From Rhynchonema sp. JSB1_4 (taxonomy: Eukaryota > Nematoda > Chromadorea > Monhysterida > Xyalidae): a stretch of DNA of 64,000 bases. The stretch spans positions 1 to 64,000 of the forward strand of contig JASAMV010006591.1 in the NCBI GenBank assembly GCA_030248065.1, read 5' to 3'. The position numbers and the translations under genes are program-made. Below the pieces are notes generated by a model. The model did not search any database. It saw nothing but the letters and a program-made list of their open reading frames with translations, and was not told the origin of the DNA. Position 1 is the first letter of the stretch. Each line of letters begins with the position of its first letter. Shown here one piece after another: positions 15,464-27,728 of the stretch.

Positions 15464-16937
15464 CAACAAACACACCCGTGGCCGCAACCGATCTGCCCCA
15501 AAACACTGCAAACTTTGCTGCAAATCAATTATCATGTTACTGCTGATCTTACTTTGCATAGGGCGATAACAAGTGATCGGTTCACGGCCTTGCCTCGATC
15601 ACGTGACTTTGGATTTCAACATTATTTCATAATTTACTATTATGCCACTAAATTCGACCAGGCAGTTGCTCTCGAAGTCAGCTGATAACGACCTTTTACA
15701 GTCTAAATGAGCGATATCAGCACTAAATCTCTTTATGTCCTTTAATACATGAGGTTAAATGCAAAAGTCCAACGAACATGTCCAAGGCAGCGGCCTCTCC
15801 GATCCGATCCGATTAGCAAGTTTGATTTCGCTTATAGTTTTTCTGCGATTAGACGGTGATGTTTTTCTTGATGTTTCAGACGACATGATACTGCACCTCA
15901 ATGACATTGTCCCAGTTGCGTTATATTTTGTGTCTGCGTTTTTTGGTTCGCAACGACGTCAAGATGCAATTACAACTCTCTCATCTTCCGAGCGAAAGCG
16001 CAAAGCGCTCACAAAGTTGGTACATATTCATACGTTACGTGCAGCTGATTTCAGTCACTGTACTGGGCACCTGCACTGAAACTGAATTGTCTGGGGCTTA
16101 ACCACAGATTCCCTCCCCCAGAAACTATGGTAATCTTTGTCCTACGGCAATCAGACTTTCGACACCGACGTCTTTAATCATCAACCCGCTAATTCCGTCC
16201 TCATTGTGTTGCAATTCTTGATACCATGGAAACGCACAGTAGCCAGGCGGACTCACATCAAAATAACAATAGCCAACGGCATAGTAGCTTGAGATTGAGT
16301 GCTACCATGATGCTGACGTTAAAGCAAAAGTATATATTAAGACCGATCTCAAAAAGCATCTGCTGTTACCGTCTTTACTCAGAGAACAAAAGCAACGTGT
16401 CACCAGAGAATGCCAAATAAGCCCCCGGGAGATAGATCCTTTGGGATTCACTTCGAACTTGCGATTCAAGAGCGTGGACACGTAACAACTAACAGCAGGT
16501 CAGCCACTGCTGTCTCCAAAAACAATCAAAAAATTTGACCACCGGTTTTTTTTTGGAGGACTTATTTTCACAATTTCCGCAATCGGATTATTGCTGAAGA
16601 ACGAAATGCCCATGGATCTTGTATTTGGAACAGTCACAGATCTGGTTTATGAACTGGGCAGTCTTCGTTCAGGCCACTTTACAATGTACGACATGTACAT
16701 CACGCACACGAGCTTGTTACCGTGATATATTATTAAGTGTTTTTTCATCTTAAAAGTGTATCGTAGTAAATCTTTATGACTTTACGAGGCGCGAAAAAAA
16801 CTTTCTTTCCAAGAAAGGCCCCCGGGGTGAGGACTAATCGGCAATCACCGGTACTCCCCAATCAGACTAACACAAGCTCAGTTGTCTGATCTTTTGAAAC
16901 GACAACTGCAGTTGTCGCCATCATCAGTGCGATCAAA
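15464..16937. other. Intergenic before the GPCR gene
   Basis: About 1.5 kb of unique sequence. A reverse-orientation copy of the recurrent 10-mer is at 15869-15878. No gene could be supported. Confidence 0.5.
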
Positions 16938-19219
16938 ATGTTGTCCAATAATTCGACCACGGTCAACTTGACCGACAACGAAGCCGCCATGGACCCACTG
17001 CACGCGTTCCTCTACGACTTGGTCGTTGTGCTGTATGTGGTCACGCCGAGTCTGATCTTGGTCGGCAATCTGACCGTTTTGTATACGATCTTCTATCATC
17101 GAGCCTTCCGCTCGCGACAGGAATACATCGTGTTTGCAGGTTGTTGACAATTGTCAATTAAAAAAACCATTTAGGAATAGGCACCAGACTTCTCCAGTGT
17201 TCTTCAACCGGAACCTTAATTCAATTTATCAATTTTACACAGGGCCATTATTAACATGACAAGACCTGACAGCAAATGGTACAGATTCCTGTTTAAAAAA
17301 AATTGAAAAGAAAAAAAGAGAAGATTTAGTTTTCAAGAAGAGGGATTTCATTTTACATTCACAAAATAAACAACATTCAACCTACACTTGCAACTGAACG
17401 TGCAACATCAGATCACACATTTATGAGTGCAGCATTATAGTGTGCAACAGTAACTTGCCAAAGAAAAAGAAAACACAGAAAAAACAGTGCAATTCATAAC
17501 CGTGCAGGCGTTGCATTCGTTGACCTGGTGGTGGCAATCGCGTTCATATTTGATGCTGTGCATATCGCGCTGATGGATCGAATCGTCGAGGTTTATACAT
17601 ATACAGTATTGCTGAGCTTGCGAATGGTTTGATCTCAGAAATGAATTTCACCAGACGGGCGATGTGCGTCCGCTATTCATTCGTTTCACGAGCAAACCAG
17701 CTGAAAGCCGAATGCTGTTGTACAGTCACGAAGCCTTAGCTTTTCGTCCTGGCCAAATAATCTCTACTAGCGCTTACCATATACAATTTCGAAAGCAATC
17801 CGGTCGGCATCGCACAAAACTTGATCGCCTGTTTTGACGTTTGCGCCAGGAGCGCGGTGGTCGAGCAAGAAAACAACACCGGAGAGCGCTGTGATCTGAA
17901 AAGCACTGCAATGCCCTTGCCCTGTTTTCATGTTCAGTGGGCGCCGACTCCCTGGCAATGCAGTCTGTTGCCGCACGTGTTCCTGTATCTGTGTTTCTAC
18001 ATGAATTCGGGCACAATGCTGGCCGGCATGAGTTTCGATCGATTGCTGATCTCGATTGCTCCAACTTGGTACATGGCAAAGGCGAGTGCTTGCGGCTGAT
18101 GTTTCGTAGAAACACACGTTTGAAAATAAAAATAAATGGTCTCTGTGAAATTAATTTCAGACAGCCAAACTCGGTTGGTTGATCGTCGCTGTCCTGTACG
18201 CGCATAATTTCATCTTCGCGGCGGCGGCGTATATCACTGGATATTTCTATATGAATGCCGCACCAATGGAAGGTAACAGCACTATGCCGACGTAAAGTTT
18301 CTGTTAAAGTTAAAACATTTATGCAGTTTCTGAGATTAAACACAATTTCCTGCTAAAAAAACGTTTGGCGCTCGAACACCCAGGTCTGGACGAAGGCGAG
18401 ACGTGCTACGAAGCGACCACCACTTTGCCGTGGCTGAACGCCTACGGCACGTTCATGTTCATTCTTGGCAATTTCGGCAGCGTTGCCATTTTCGCTGTGG
18501 TCGTGTTGATCATCTATCGTCGCAGTCGAGAAGTCCTGGTTTGTCAAAGAAATGTTTGGCTGATTTAAAATTCCAAAACCTCAGCACGAAGCTTTTCGCA
18601 ATCAGAGCGGCCACAAAGCAAACAAGAAGTCGGAAGCGGCCGAAAAGTTACAGAAAGCGATGACGCGCAAGATGGCCTACAGCACGCTCGCAACGTTTCT
18701 GTTTGTGATCATACCGATTACGGTAGGTGACGTTCATCCTAGATTCAAGTCATGACAGTTTGCTGTCAATGGAACAACGGTTGCATTGAAAACATTAGTA
18801 TAGGCCGAAATAATGATGGCAACTCATACGTCTTGGAGCCTGTCATCAGTCATCATCGCATTTGGTGGCGAGCAACTGCCGTCAGAGGCGGTCCTGAAAC
18901 CGCCACCGGTCTCGTTTTTGTGCGTCACACGCCTCTGTCATGCAAGAAACAGGTGCTAGCAAAAGTGCACAGTACCTTTGAGGTCCTTGGTGCATTGTTG
19001 TTGCAATTACAGACAATCCACTTCACGGAGGAGATCATCGACCCGGTGTGGACCAATCTGATGTACCCGATCAGTCATCTGAATCCGCTGTTGAATGTGT
19101 GGCTGTTTCTGATTCGTCATCCGTTGATGAAACGTGGATTCATCGCTACGATCAAACGACAGACTCTGCCGATGAATTTGAATGATTGGAATAAGATCGC
19201 CATCGTTACCAGGGCGTAA
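16938..19219 (+). CDS. Class A seven-transmembrane receptor, nematode chemoreceptor-like
   Basis: Seven exons (16938-17139, 17508-17590, 17938-18081, 18161-18272, 18327-18538, 18585-18722, 19013-19219) join in phase to 365 codons. The extracellular N terminus has NNST and NLT glycosylation sequons. TM1 carries the GN motif (LVGNLTVLY), TM2 is around residues 69-90, and TM3 ends in DRL at 129-131, a DRY variant. Cys103 before TM3 and Cys207 in loop 2 can form the conserved disulfide. TM4 contains a Trp, TM5 spans about 218-244, TM6 about 280-297, and TM7 has NPLLN at 321-325 in place of NPxxY. This is the rhodopsin-like fold; sequence style suggests the Srsx or a related nematode group, with ligand unknown. 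The intron after exon 3 uses a GC donor (AAG|GCGAGT). No alternative GT donor there keeps the phase of exon 4. Confidence 0.88.
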
Positions 19220-19942
19220 GCATGGAAATAATTGGTTGACAGGGACCTAAAAGTCACGTTGCGCGATTTGCATAAGATCACAAGCATTTCTAAGCGGTAC
19301 TGGTAGAAATATACGCTAATTGGTTGATATCGAGTCAAGGTCAAAGCTTAGACTCACATGTATGTACATATGTCATTTATATTGTAGGCACCTGGGCCTG
19401 GGCCCGATTACACCTTTTTTCTTGACAAGTCGCTTGTTTACACATGCGGTTTAATACATAGTACGTTTCTTGACACTGTACATTTCTGTGCATTTCAACA
19501 AACCAGAAAAAAGTGAGGGCGAGTGATATTCACTCTAATTTTAGACTGTTCGTAGCCTACTTGTATTGGTCGTGCACCAAGAGGCAATAATTTCACCTAA
19601 ATTTGCCGTTTCGAGTGTCGCAAAGCCACAGGCACCTACTGTACGTACACCACATGTGGGGGAAGTGTACAGGTGTATGGCACTCATTAACCATTGTATA
19701 GGTATTGTTTTCGTGTCACCGATGTTTTATATGCAGATTATGGATTAAAGTACCACGAAACCGCACCGCTGTAGCAGGGTTAATAATGCAACTATAATGT
19801 GTATGCATTTCGAGAGAAAACCGGACTCAATTGAAACTGGACCCAAAGAAATTGTTTTGATGCATAAAAGTATAATCGAGCCATTTTTGTTTTTGAAAAC
19901 GTAACCTTTGTCAGCATCACCAACAGAAACACGTTACACGCC
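19220..19942. other. 3' flank of the GPCR gene, no gene seen
   Basis: Unique AT-rich sequence with no supportable exon. Confidence 0.5.
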
Positions 19943-20470
19943 TGTGCTGCCAGGGTTGGGCAAAAAACGTTTTTTTTTCAAAAAATCGTTTTTTAAAAAA
20001 AAACGTTTTTTTTAAAAAAAACGTTTTTTTTAAAACGCCCAGATGACCAAAATATGCCCCCAAAAAAATTGGAAAACGCTCATGTTGGGAAGAAAACGTG
20101 GTTAAATGAAGTAATTCTATGTGTTCTGAAGCAAAATAAACGGGTTTCAACCCTTTTCTAGCGAGTTGTTAAGATCCCATATCAGACCCGCATCATGGGA
20201 CCAACTTTGGCCGGGGTCATCATTGAAAGTCAAACGCCGTATATCGACGTATCTCGACAAAGTAAAAATTGGTCGAAAATTTTTTGAAAAAAATGGGACA
20301 AAAAATTGATTTTCCTTGATAATCAGGGTACTTTCCCTGAAAAATCAGGGAAAATCAAGGAAATTCAGGATTTAAAGAAACGAAAAACGACCCAGGCGTT
20401 TTTTTTAAAAAAAACGTCGTTTTTTTAAGAAAAAACGCCGTCGTTTTTTTTGCCCAACCCTGTGTGCTGC
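19943..20470. mobile_element. hAT-type MITE, copy 1, with perfect 8-bp target duplication
   Basis: The element spans 19951-20462 (512 bp). It begins CAGGGTTGGGCAAAAAACG and ends TTTTTTTGCCCAACCCTG, so the termini are inverted repeats. It is flanked on both sides by TGTGCTGC (19943-19950 and 20463-20470). An 8-bp duplication and CAGGG termini are typical of hAT transposons. There is no transposase frame; the inside is rich in A-runs, T-runs and CGTTTTTT blocks. It is non-autonomous. Confidence 0.95.
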
Positions 20471-21568
20471 AAGACCCATGCTGTCTGCTTGGAAACTGTT
20501 GTGAACGAAACATGCAACTCTGGGAACGTTTTTATCGTTAGCTTAATTAGTTTTAACTGCAAGTGTGTGATGTTAACAGAGTCCGGTTGTAAGTCGCAGA
20601 GAATAGGCGAACTTGGGACTTCGTCAGTCTTGCTTATGGGCAGTAATAGGCATCTCAGCAAACTTTTTGTTGTTATAACGCTAACAGGTCCAGGATAGGT
20701 TTTGCTTGCACGTGTTTGCTACCCAGAGTGAAAATCAATGGAGGAGAAATTAATGCACGATTTGTCTTTTATTCGACGTGAGCCTGATTGTTAACCACCA
20801 TCAAGGCAGCTGCACCGGTCTTTTATCATAGAACAAACGATCACGCACTCATGCAACTGAAGACAGCACCAGTTGTTGTGTTTTTATGAAATATTCACCT
20901 GGAGCAAATCGTGCTATCCGCAGCATAAATTGGAGAACTTCCATATGTGCATGGAGGGAATATTGCGCTCCCCTTTTGAGTGCTGAAAATTCTTGCTGGC
21001 AAAGTTTGCTGACATGCCAACTGTTGGTCACAGCAAGTTGTCAGGGCTTTGGTCATTCGTATCACTGCTTGACTGCTGTTGACTTTCAGATGCGGAACAC
21101 TACAAAATTGCAATAAACTGTTTTTCTCTGTCTAACGTAGGAACCGGTAGTAATTCTGAGGTGACATGTCTGGTGCGTTTACTCAATGTGATCAAAAACA
21201 AATGTGCTGCAACGCCGTGAAACGTTCTAAAAACAAAGTCATCATGATACGTTCATTTTGTTTTCGCTCTTTTATGTTGCATAGTTAAATAATAGGTGTT
21301 GCTATACGTCATCACAATGTTTATTTGTGTGTTCGTAAGTTCTGGTGTTGTTCATTCTCAATCAGTCACGGTCAATTCAAGAACGGTTATTGCCACAATT
21401 TCCACCAAAATGTTGAAAATGTTGGTCCCGCGAGATACTCCGTGTAATTTACCAGTCCCCATCCCCAGATGTAGGTAATGGTACCATGCCAGACCAGCTC
21501 TCTGAAACATCAAGCAAATTTTTATAATATACAAATTTGAAAATTGCTTTTCAGCAGATTACACAACA
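20471..21568. other. Intergenic before the first small secreted protein gene
   Basis: No gene could be supported. One TGAAACATCA copy lies at 21503-21512, 57 bases before the start codon of the next gene. Confidence 0.5.
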
Positions 21569-23116
21569 ATGAGTGGTACGATAACTATCCTCGCGTTACT
21601 CTTGTGTGTTTCGGCTTTCGGTGAGTGGTTGGATAATAACAAACTTGAAAGCTGAGTGCTATACATAGGTTATGTATCTAGTTTGGGTATTTAGTCTTGC
21701 TTGGGTTACGTTCAGGTTTCGAATGTGTAATTTCGGCAAATTGATCATCAAGAATTCTGAGGATGAGCGACCACACCTGGGTATACTACAATATATGTAT
21801 ATGTAGGTAATCAACTGTGAAAATAAATATAAAACGACACAGAGCTGGGAGGCGGCTATGCGGTCGTTGAATTACAGTCATAGCTCACCCTGTTTCTAGT
21901 CAGGTTCCACACACTGGGCGGTCGATTTGCGGCCGATTTCTGACTGTTCGTCGTGGACACAGAAAGCTACCGAAACAAGCGAAATAATATCGATCTACAA
22001 GGCCGAAGATTTTTCGTGCATTCCGAAACGTTTAAAGCCGACGCATATTTTTCGAATGATACCAAGATCGTTGTGATTAAAATCAGTTTCTCGTTAAACT
22101 GGTCAGATGAGCTGTTCCAATCGAAAGAAACCATACCGACGTACCGACATGTAACTTTAACCGTTCTAGTTTCTCGCCAACGAACCTTTGAGCGAAATCC
22201 CTTCAAATGTGATTGAAACATCACGCCAACTTGAACCTTGTAATATTAATGTATATAGGTAACGCATGTCGCGGTGGTGGCGGCGCAGGCGGCGGCGGTG
22301 AAGCCGTTTCTATCTGGGACTTCAGTCGTTGGGGCGGTAACCTGGAGAGTGTGGGAAGCGGGGCTCCGGTCACCGATTCGTCGTTGGCTACATGGAGGGA
22401 TGGCACCTGGGATAGGGCGATGGAGTACGAGTATACCTACGGAGGTTGGTATGCCACCGTTGTTTTCCATACAGCCCAGCAGATAGATTTTAGAAGCCCA
22501 GCAGCATGACTTATTTTGACCAGCGTAAAAGTTGTTCATCAAGTCCAGGGTAAAAAAACACTCTTGCGCTGTGGTTGAATTGCTTTTTGTGCTTCGTCAC
22601 AAACCGCGGTCCAAAATCTATCTATGTCTTTGCCAAAGAAGTTGTCACATCGTATGTACATTCTGTGTATAGTCGCTCGCTGTGGTGTATAGCCGGCTTG
22701 GAGCCAACACCAGGCGCCTTCCTTTTCTTTCCATCTGTTGCACACCGACTCGAACGCAGCCGGGAGGCAAAGTGACATGCGCAAAGAGCCGGCGAACCGC
22801 AATTTATTCCCATTATAGCAGCTTTGCTATGGTCTCCAGTGGTTGATCTTACACACTGTCAAGTCATTACATCGCCATGAATGTCCGCGTCAAGCGCCAT
22901 GCATGACTGAATGTTCACCCCCTTTCCAAAAATTGCGATTGCATAACCGTTGGCTTCAATGACTTTTCATACACCCTCCTGTATGCCGCAGGTGTTGAAA
23001 ACGTTGCCGATCCCCCCGCTCCTAAACCCAAGCCGACGAAGAAACCGAAAAGCAACAGAGGCAAAGCCAGAGGCAGGGGCCGTGGCAGTGGAAGCGAAGA
23101 ATGGACAAATCGTTAG
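21569..23116 (+). CDS. Small secreted Gly-rich/Pro-Lys-rich protein, copy A
   Basis: Three exons (21569-21620, 22259-22444, 22992-23116) join in phase to 120 codons. Exon 1 encodes a signal peptide (MSGTITILALLLCVSAFG). Exon 2 starts with NACRGGGGAGGGGEAVS, then IWDFSRWGGNLES and WRDGTWDRAMEYEY. Exon 3 is Pro/Lys-rich then Arg-Gly-rich and ends EEWTNR. Introns are both phase 1. The product should be exported, about 100 residues after cleavage. I recognise no named domain. The copy at 25.3-26.6 kb shares the exon plan, the (I/D)DF.RWGG, (G/E)xWDR(A/V)(M/L)EYEY and W(T/V)NR motifs, which supports the model and a real function. The 5.9 kb spacing and identical phases indicate tandem duplication. 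Confidence 0.8.
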
Positions 23117-23467
23117 TTTTTGTATACGTTTTTAAAATCTCTCTCCACTTCACTGAACAAAGAGTCAAGCAGCCCTTTCGCGATTCTTTCAGCCTTCAAA
23201 CATAGTTTTGGTCGACGATGATTGGATTTTCGGAAACGAACATGTGCTTTCTCGTGATTAAAAAATATCGTGATTTCGAAAAGTTATATTGAAAACTGCG
23301 CTGTGTGTTATGGCAATGGTGTATGTGTTATGCGAATTCTCCTGTCCTCTTACTGCTTAGGAACATACTGTACATATACAGTACGTAGGAGCAACATTAG
23401 CAAACAAATTTTAATCGGTAACCTTCAGTGACGTGTGCGATAGTAAGTTTACTGTGACAACGCAGCC

Positions 23468-23473
23468 AATAAA
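23468..23473 (+). terminator. Poly(A) signal candidate after small secreted protein A
   Basis: AATAAA lies about 350 bases beyond the stop codon. Nothing else supports it. Confidence 0.3.
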
Positions 23474-25285
23474 CTTCTCACGTCCGCCAGGTGGCAGCGC
23501 AAAGCAGTGCAGTTTAATGTGATTTATTGAATTCTTCCCGCTTTTGGCGCCCAAGCGTCGCTGTTTCCATTTGAAGCGCTCTTTCAGTGAATTGCACATT
23601 TTGTATAAATATGGGTCAACTTCACACACCTCGAACTTCGCTGTCATTGTGCTCTGAAACTTAATCAGTTGATGCTGGTACTATGCTTTTGCATGTATCT
23701 ACAAGGTTATCTCAAACCGCGTTCACCTGGTTATGTATCATCATAACGTTATTTTGTCCTCAGCTTCATCTGCAATTATCGTTATGGTCGTTTTTTTAAT
23801 GTCCAAAATTTTGTGGAGCTAAGACGAGATCCGTGGCAGAAAGTCAAAAAGTATACACCATTTTTCAACAAGAAGTCGAATGTCAGCTTTGCATCACTCT
23901 GCTGCTTTTCCCCTTCACATCGGCAAAAAGTGAATTGTATAGACTAAATGAGTATGAGTTAGTGTGCAGCGCGCACTTTTTGTAATTAGCTCTTAGTTGC
24001 AGATGGAACATGGGTATTCTTTTAAAACATGTTGGTTTTGTTGTTTCCCTGAAGCGTGTAGGGCCGGAATTACCACTGTACATTCTTCGCGCATTTGTGC
24101 ATGACGGCGTCATACAAGCACATTGTGCGTAACAAACAACTACATGAATGCGTTTCTTGTTTACAACGTCGCAAGCGCGCGAGTGTTCATTTACAAAAAT
24201 GTGTATTATTTTTAAGAAATATTACGTCACACACGTACGTATACTTGTATGCGATGATCGGATGAAAGCAAACAACAAACAAGAAACTTGTCGCTTGCTG
24301 CGCTCACTTTTTGGGCGCTGTTCGCACTGGACTTTAATTTGTTTTTGACTCTCTGCAAAATGAGAAATAGCCCCTTGTTTTAATTTTAAAATAATTTGCG
24401 TTCTCTGATGCTAACATGATAACAACGGACAGACATGTTGTTGTGAAAAACATCTTTAACAACGAGTTTGCAACACCCAATTTTAAATTTCAGTGAACGC
24501 GCTTCTGTAACCTTTTGTTTCACATTTGTTTGTGTCAGGACGGAAATACGTATATGCATACATAAAGTACAGTACAACCAATAACCTGAACATGGGACGT
24601 GAATCATGTTCAGTAGTTTAGAGCATATGAACCGTAATTTAATGTCATAATCAAGAAGATAGGCGAATCTGTCTTCCTTGCGTTGTCACGTGGAAACAAA
24701 TTGCAAACATTCACATACGATGACCAAAAGCGTGACGTATTGTAGGTATGATGCAAAGAAGTATACATATTATACGAGTACACAAGCCTTATTTTATATT
24801 TGCGAATGAAACAAGAAATTACATACTGCACAACCTATGGACTGGTTGACATTTAAGCAACGAATAAAACTGAGAAATGTGCATAGTACGTATGACAATA
24901 AAAACTGTCAGTAACTATTATGGTCAAGGAGTCAGGCCACGTTAAACAATTTTGATAACTCACTGGTTTTGGGCCCGAAACTGAAACTGCCAGACCATCG
25001 CATCAATCTTGTTTCGATACCTAATGAAACACAATCCTAACACGCCTTTTCTCTGATTAAAATGACGGGCAAAACAAATAAATAATTACGTTTTTGACCA
25101 CACGCTCTTGACAAATGCTTGCCAGCTTGAAATCAGCAGCCGTCTGACCACACGGACGGTCCATAAACTAAAATGTCCTCACTTTCCAATACATGTGTTT
25201 CAACCTTGTTAAAACTTTTCTGCTGAATTCTGTTGCAGAAAACAGCAGTGTCCGATATTCATTTAAACAGGGTAAAGCAACCGAA
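23474..25285. other. Intergenic between the two small secreted protein genes
   Basis: About 1.8 kb of AT-rich unique sequence. No exon, repeat or element end could be recognised. Confidence 0.5.
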
Positions 25286-26621
25286 ATGAGCCGAACGCTG
25301 AGCCTCCTGGTGCTTTCTGTGGTCGTCGGTTACGGTAAGGGTTCCAAAGCTGATAGTCTTGTCTCACATGATCACACTTAGACCGATTATACTAATTCGT
25401 CTACTTTAACATTAAGCCATGTCAAGCAAAACTTGCTAAAGCCGACAAAGATAGGAGGATTCCGCTAATGATAAAGCGTTGCGGTGACATGTACAGTAGG
25501 ACCGTTGTTTATTTGCCTATTGAGCAAGGCAACCGTATTTTGAAACGATTTCATTCCTAATGTTTCGGTTGAAAATGCAACATCATTCTTGTAGTATGCG
25601 GGTGTCTGCGCGGCGGCGGTGGTGGTGAGGATGGCGTTTCGATTATCGACTTCAGAAACTGGGGCGGCGACCTCGATGGCAAAACGAAGACTTCGTTGTC
25701 GTCATATCACGAAGGCGAATGGGACAGAGTGCTCGAATACGAATATGCTGACGGTAGGTTATGGTCTCCGGTCACAAGACTTGACACTTTCTTGGAACCG
25801 TTCTTTCTGGCTTTGACTAAAAGCTCATGGAAAACCGCTGCTCATGGGTGATCTTCTGTTTCAGAAATGAAATCAGACCGGTGGTCGAACTTGATAAGAT
25901 CTCACCGATGACCTTTTGAGGTTCAAGATTTCAGATTTTTACGAATTCAGGGTCTACTACTGGAAACACTATGCGTAAAGCGTTTACTTACTAACCATCA
26001 GAGAACAGCATGGACATACTTACCGCCATCAGTAGATCTCGAAGATTCCAAACTAAAAAACACATGACCAACGCAGATCCGTTCCGAGTCCAACGCGAAG
26101 ACCAAGCTTGCTGCAAGCTATACACAAGTTGAACTCTCGCAAACAAGCCAGCGGAAATATGGCTCTCCCCGTTCATATAAAACTTGAATACAAGAGGCAA
26201 ACAAGTCTCTCAAGTCTAATCGAGACAGTTTGTCTGACTGAAGTTCATTTCAAGTTGAAGATTCGGACCCAAGCCATATTTGTGGTAATCATCTGCAAGT
26301 GTGAAACCCTTGGATTACCACAAATATGGCTTGGGTCTGAATCTTTCAACTTGAAATGAACTTATTTTGGGGACACGATATCAGTCAACCAGTGCTTCGA
26401 CATTTCTGTGCACACGACACCCTGATTTTTCAAGGAGATTATTTGGATCCAAATTTAGATTTTTTCAGTAACCGTACCATATCCCATTTGCAGCAGGCGT
26501 GCAACCAGCCGATCCTCCACCACCGCCCACACAACCACCACGACCTCGTCCCCCACCAACCAGGCCACCAAAGGCCCAAGGCAAGGCTCATGGTCAGGAC
26601 AAAAATTGGGTCAATCGTTAG
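25286..26621 (+). CDS. Small secreted Gly-rich/Pro-rich protein, copy B
   Basis: Three exons (25286-25334, 25595-25753, 26497-26621) join in phase to 110 codons. Exon 1 is a signal peptide (MSRTLSLLVLSVVVGYG). Exon 2 begins VCGCLRGGGGGEDGVS, followed by IIDFRNWGGDL and YHEGEWDRVLEYEY. Exon 3 is a Pro-rich tail (PPPPPTQPPRPRPPP) that ends KNWVNR. The two phase-1 introns match copy A exactly. The central acidic and aromatic block and the last residues are conserved, while the tail has changed from Pro/Lys/Arg-Gly to Pro/Arg. This pattern suggests a structured core with a flexible tail, perhaps a matrix or defence-type peptide. The function is unknown. Intron 2 holds a long perfect-looking hairpin (26241-26362). 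Confidence 0.8.
26241..26362. repeat. Long inverted repeat: 50-bp arms, 22-base loop
   Basis: The left arm 26241-26290 (AAGTTCATTTCAAGTTGAAG ... TTGTGGTAATC) pairs with 26313-26362 with about one mismatch and one bulged base. It lies inside intron 2 of small secreted protein copy B and would be transcribed as a hairpin. It could be a tiny foldback element or a hairpin small-RNA source. No target duplication is clear. Confidence 0.9.
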
Positions 26622-27306
26622 TTCAGATGTTCATATTTGATTTTTTCGGAGGAACGCTTTTCAAATTTTTCTTGCGAATTGATCAAGTTGAAGAAGGCTC
26701 ATTTTAAATCCGTTTGTATGTACCATAGCGGGAAATGGTACATAAACTGCAGACTTATCACTTATATGCATGTACTGCATATCCTCTTCATACATAAGTA
26801 GAGTTTGCGTATTGGAATCTGTGCATTTCAAAATCGTGGCGACAAACCACGTCCACAAGGGAAATCGGATGTTGCAAACATTTCTTATCTTTTGTAAACT
26901 TTTTGTACTGTGATGTTTGTTTCTGCATTTCAGCTTTCCGTCATGATGGCTAAGAAACGCATTGGCACAAAACTAACCCAATCGTTGGACTTCACTACTG
27001 CACCTGGTTTTGAAATATCGCTTTAGCATTCTCTCACTTTTGTAGCAACAAAGTGTTGTATTTTACGGTTGGAAAAAAAAGCGAAAACCAATACTCGTAT
27101 GTGTTTGTGTATGTTAAAATGTCTATGTGGCATAAAGCTCACGAAGTACAGAATGTTTGTTTTCTACACGTTTTATAGGACCGCTTTTAAATGCTTTAAA
27201 ATGCAAAAGACAACCTTGAATTACGCATAACTACAATGTATCATAAACAACATGTTGACGAAATTACAGACTTGTTGCTGACAGTTTTTGATTCTGCCGG
27301 TCACAC
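26622..27306. other. 3' flank of small secreted protein B, no gene seen
   Basis: AT-rich unique sequence with no supportable exon. Confidence 0.5.
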
Positions 27307-27728
27307 TATGGGTGATATTTTCGAAACGGTGTAAAGGTGAGTTGGGTGTAAAGGTCGGTGTAAGCTCAATCGAAAGCTCGGTCGGTGTCAGCTCGGTGTA
27401 AACATGAAACATTGCCTGCTGTTAACGTGGAATGTTTCATGTTTACACCGAGCTGACACCGACCGAGCTTTCGACCGAGCTTAAAGTAAAACTACGCCAA
27501 CACGAGCCCGATTTCGAAGCTGGCAAAATGGTGAAACATTCACACGTGGCTGCTGATTTGGGAAACGTTACACGTTGTGAAATACAACGTGGAGCATGAT
27601 GATTTTCTCTTTCTTTGCGTTTTGCAAGTTCACCACCTCCGAAATCGGGCTCGTGTTGGCGTAGTTTGCCTTTACACCGACCTTTACACCCAACTGAGCT
27701 TTACACCGTTTTGAAAATGCCACCCTAT
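27307..27728. mobile_element. Foldback PIF/Harbinger-type MITE, copy 1, with nested element
   Basis: The outer element spans 27310-27725. It begins GGGTGATATTTTCGAAACGG and ends CGTTTTGAAAATGCCACCC, flanked by TAT on both sides (27307-27309 and 27726-27728). Its halves are long inverted copies built from the words GTGTAAAGGTCGGTGTAAG and CTCGGTCGGTGTCAGCTCGG. A second palindromic element sits inside at about 27484-27670. It has the arms CTACGCCAACACGAGCCCGA and TCGGGCTCGTGTTGGCGTAG and a probable TTA duplication. Copy 2 at 39.6 kb lacks this insert, which proves the order of events. There are no coding frames. The family call rests on 3-bp AT-rich duplications and GGG termini. Confidence 0.9.

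Noticed and set aside
21953..22216. 87-codon ORF in intron 1 of small secreted protein A
   Set aside because: The paralogous gene has no matching exon in the same intron, and joining it would break the phase-1 pattern.
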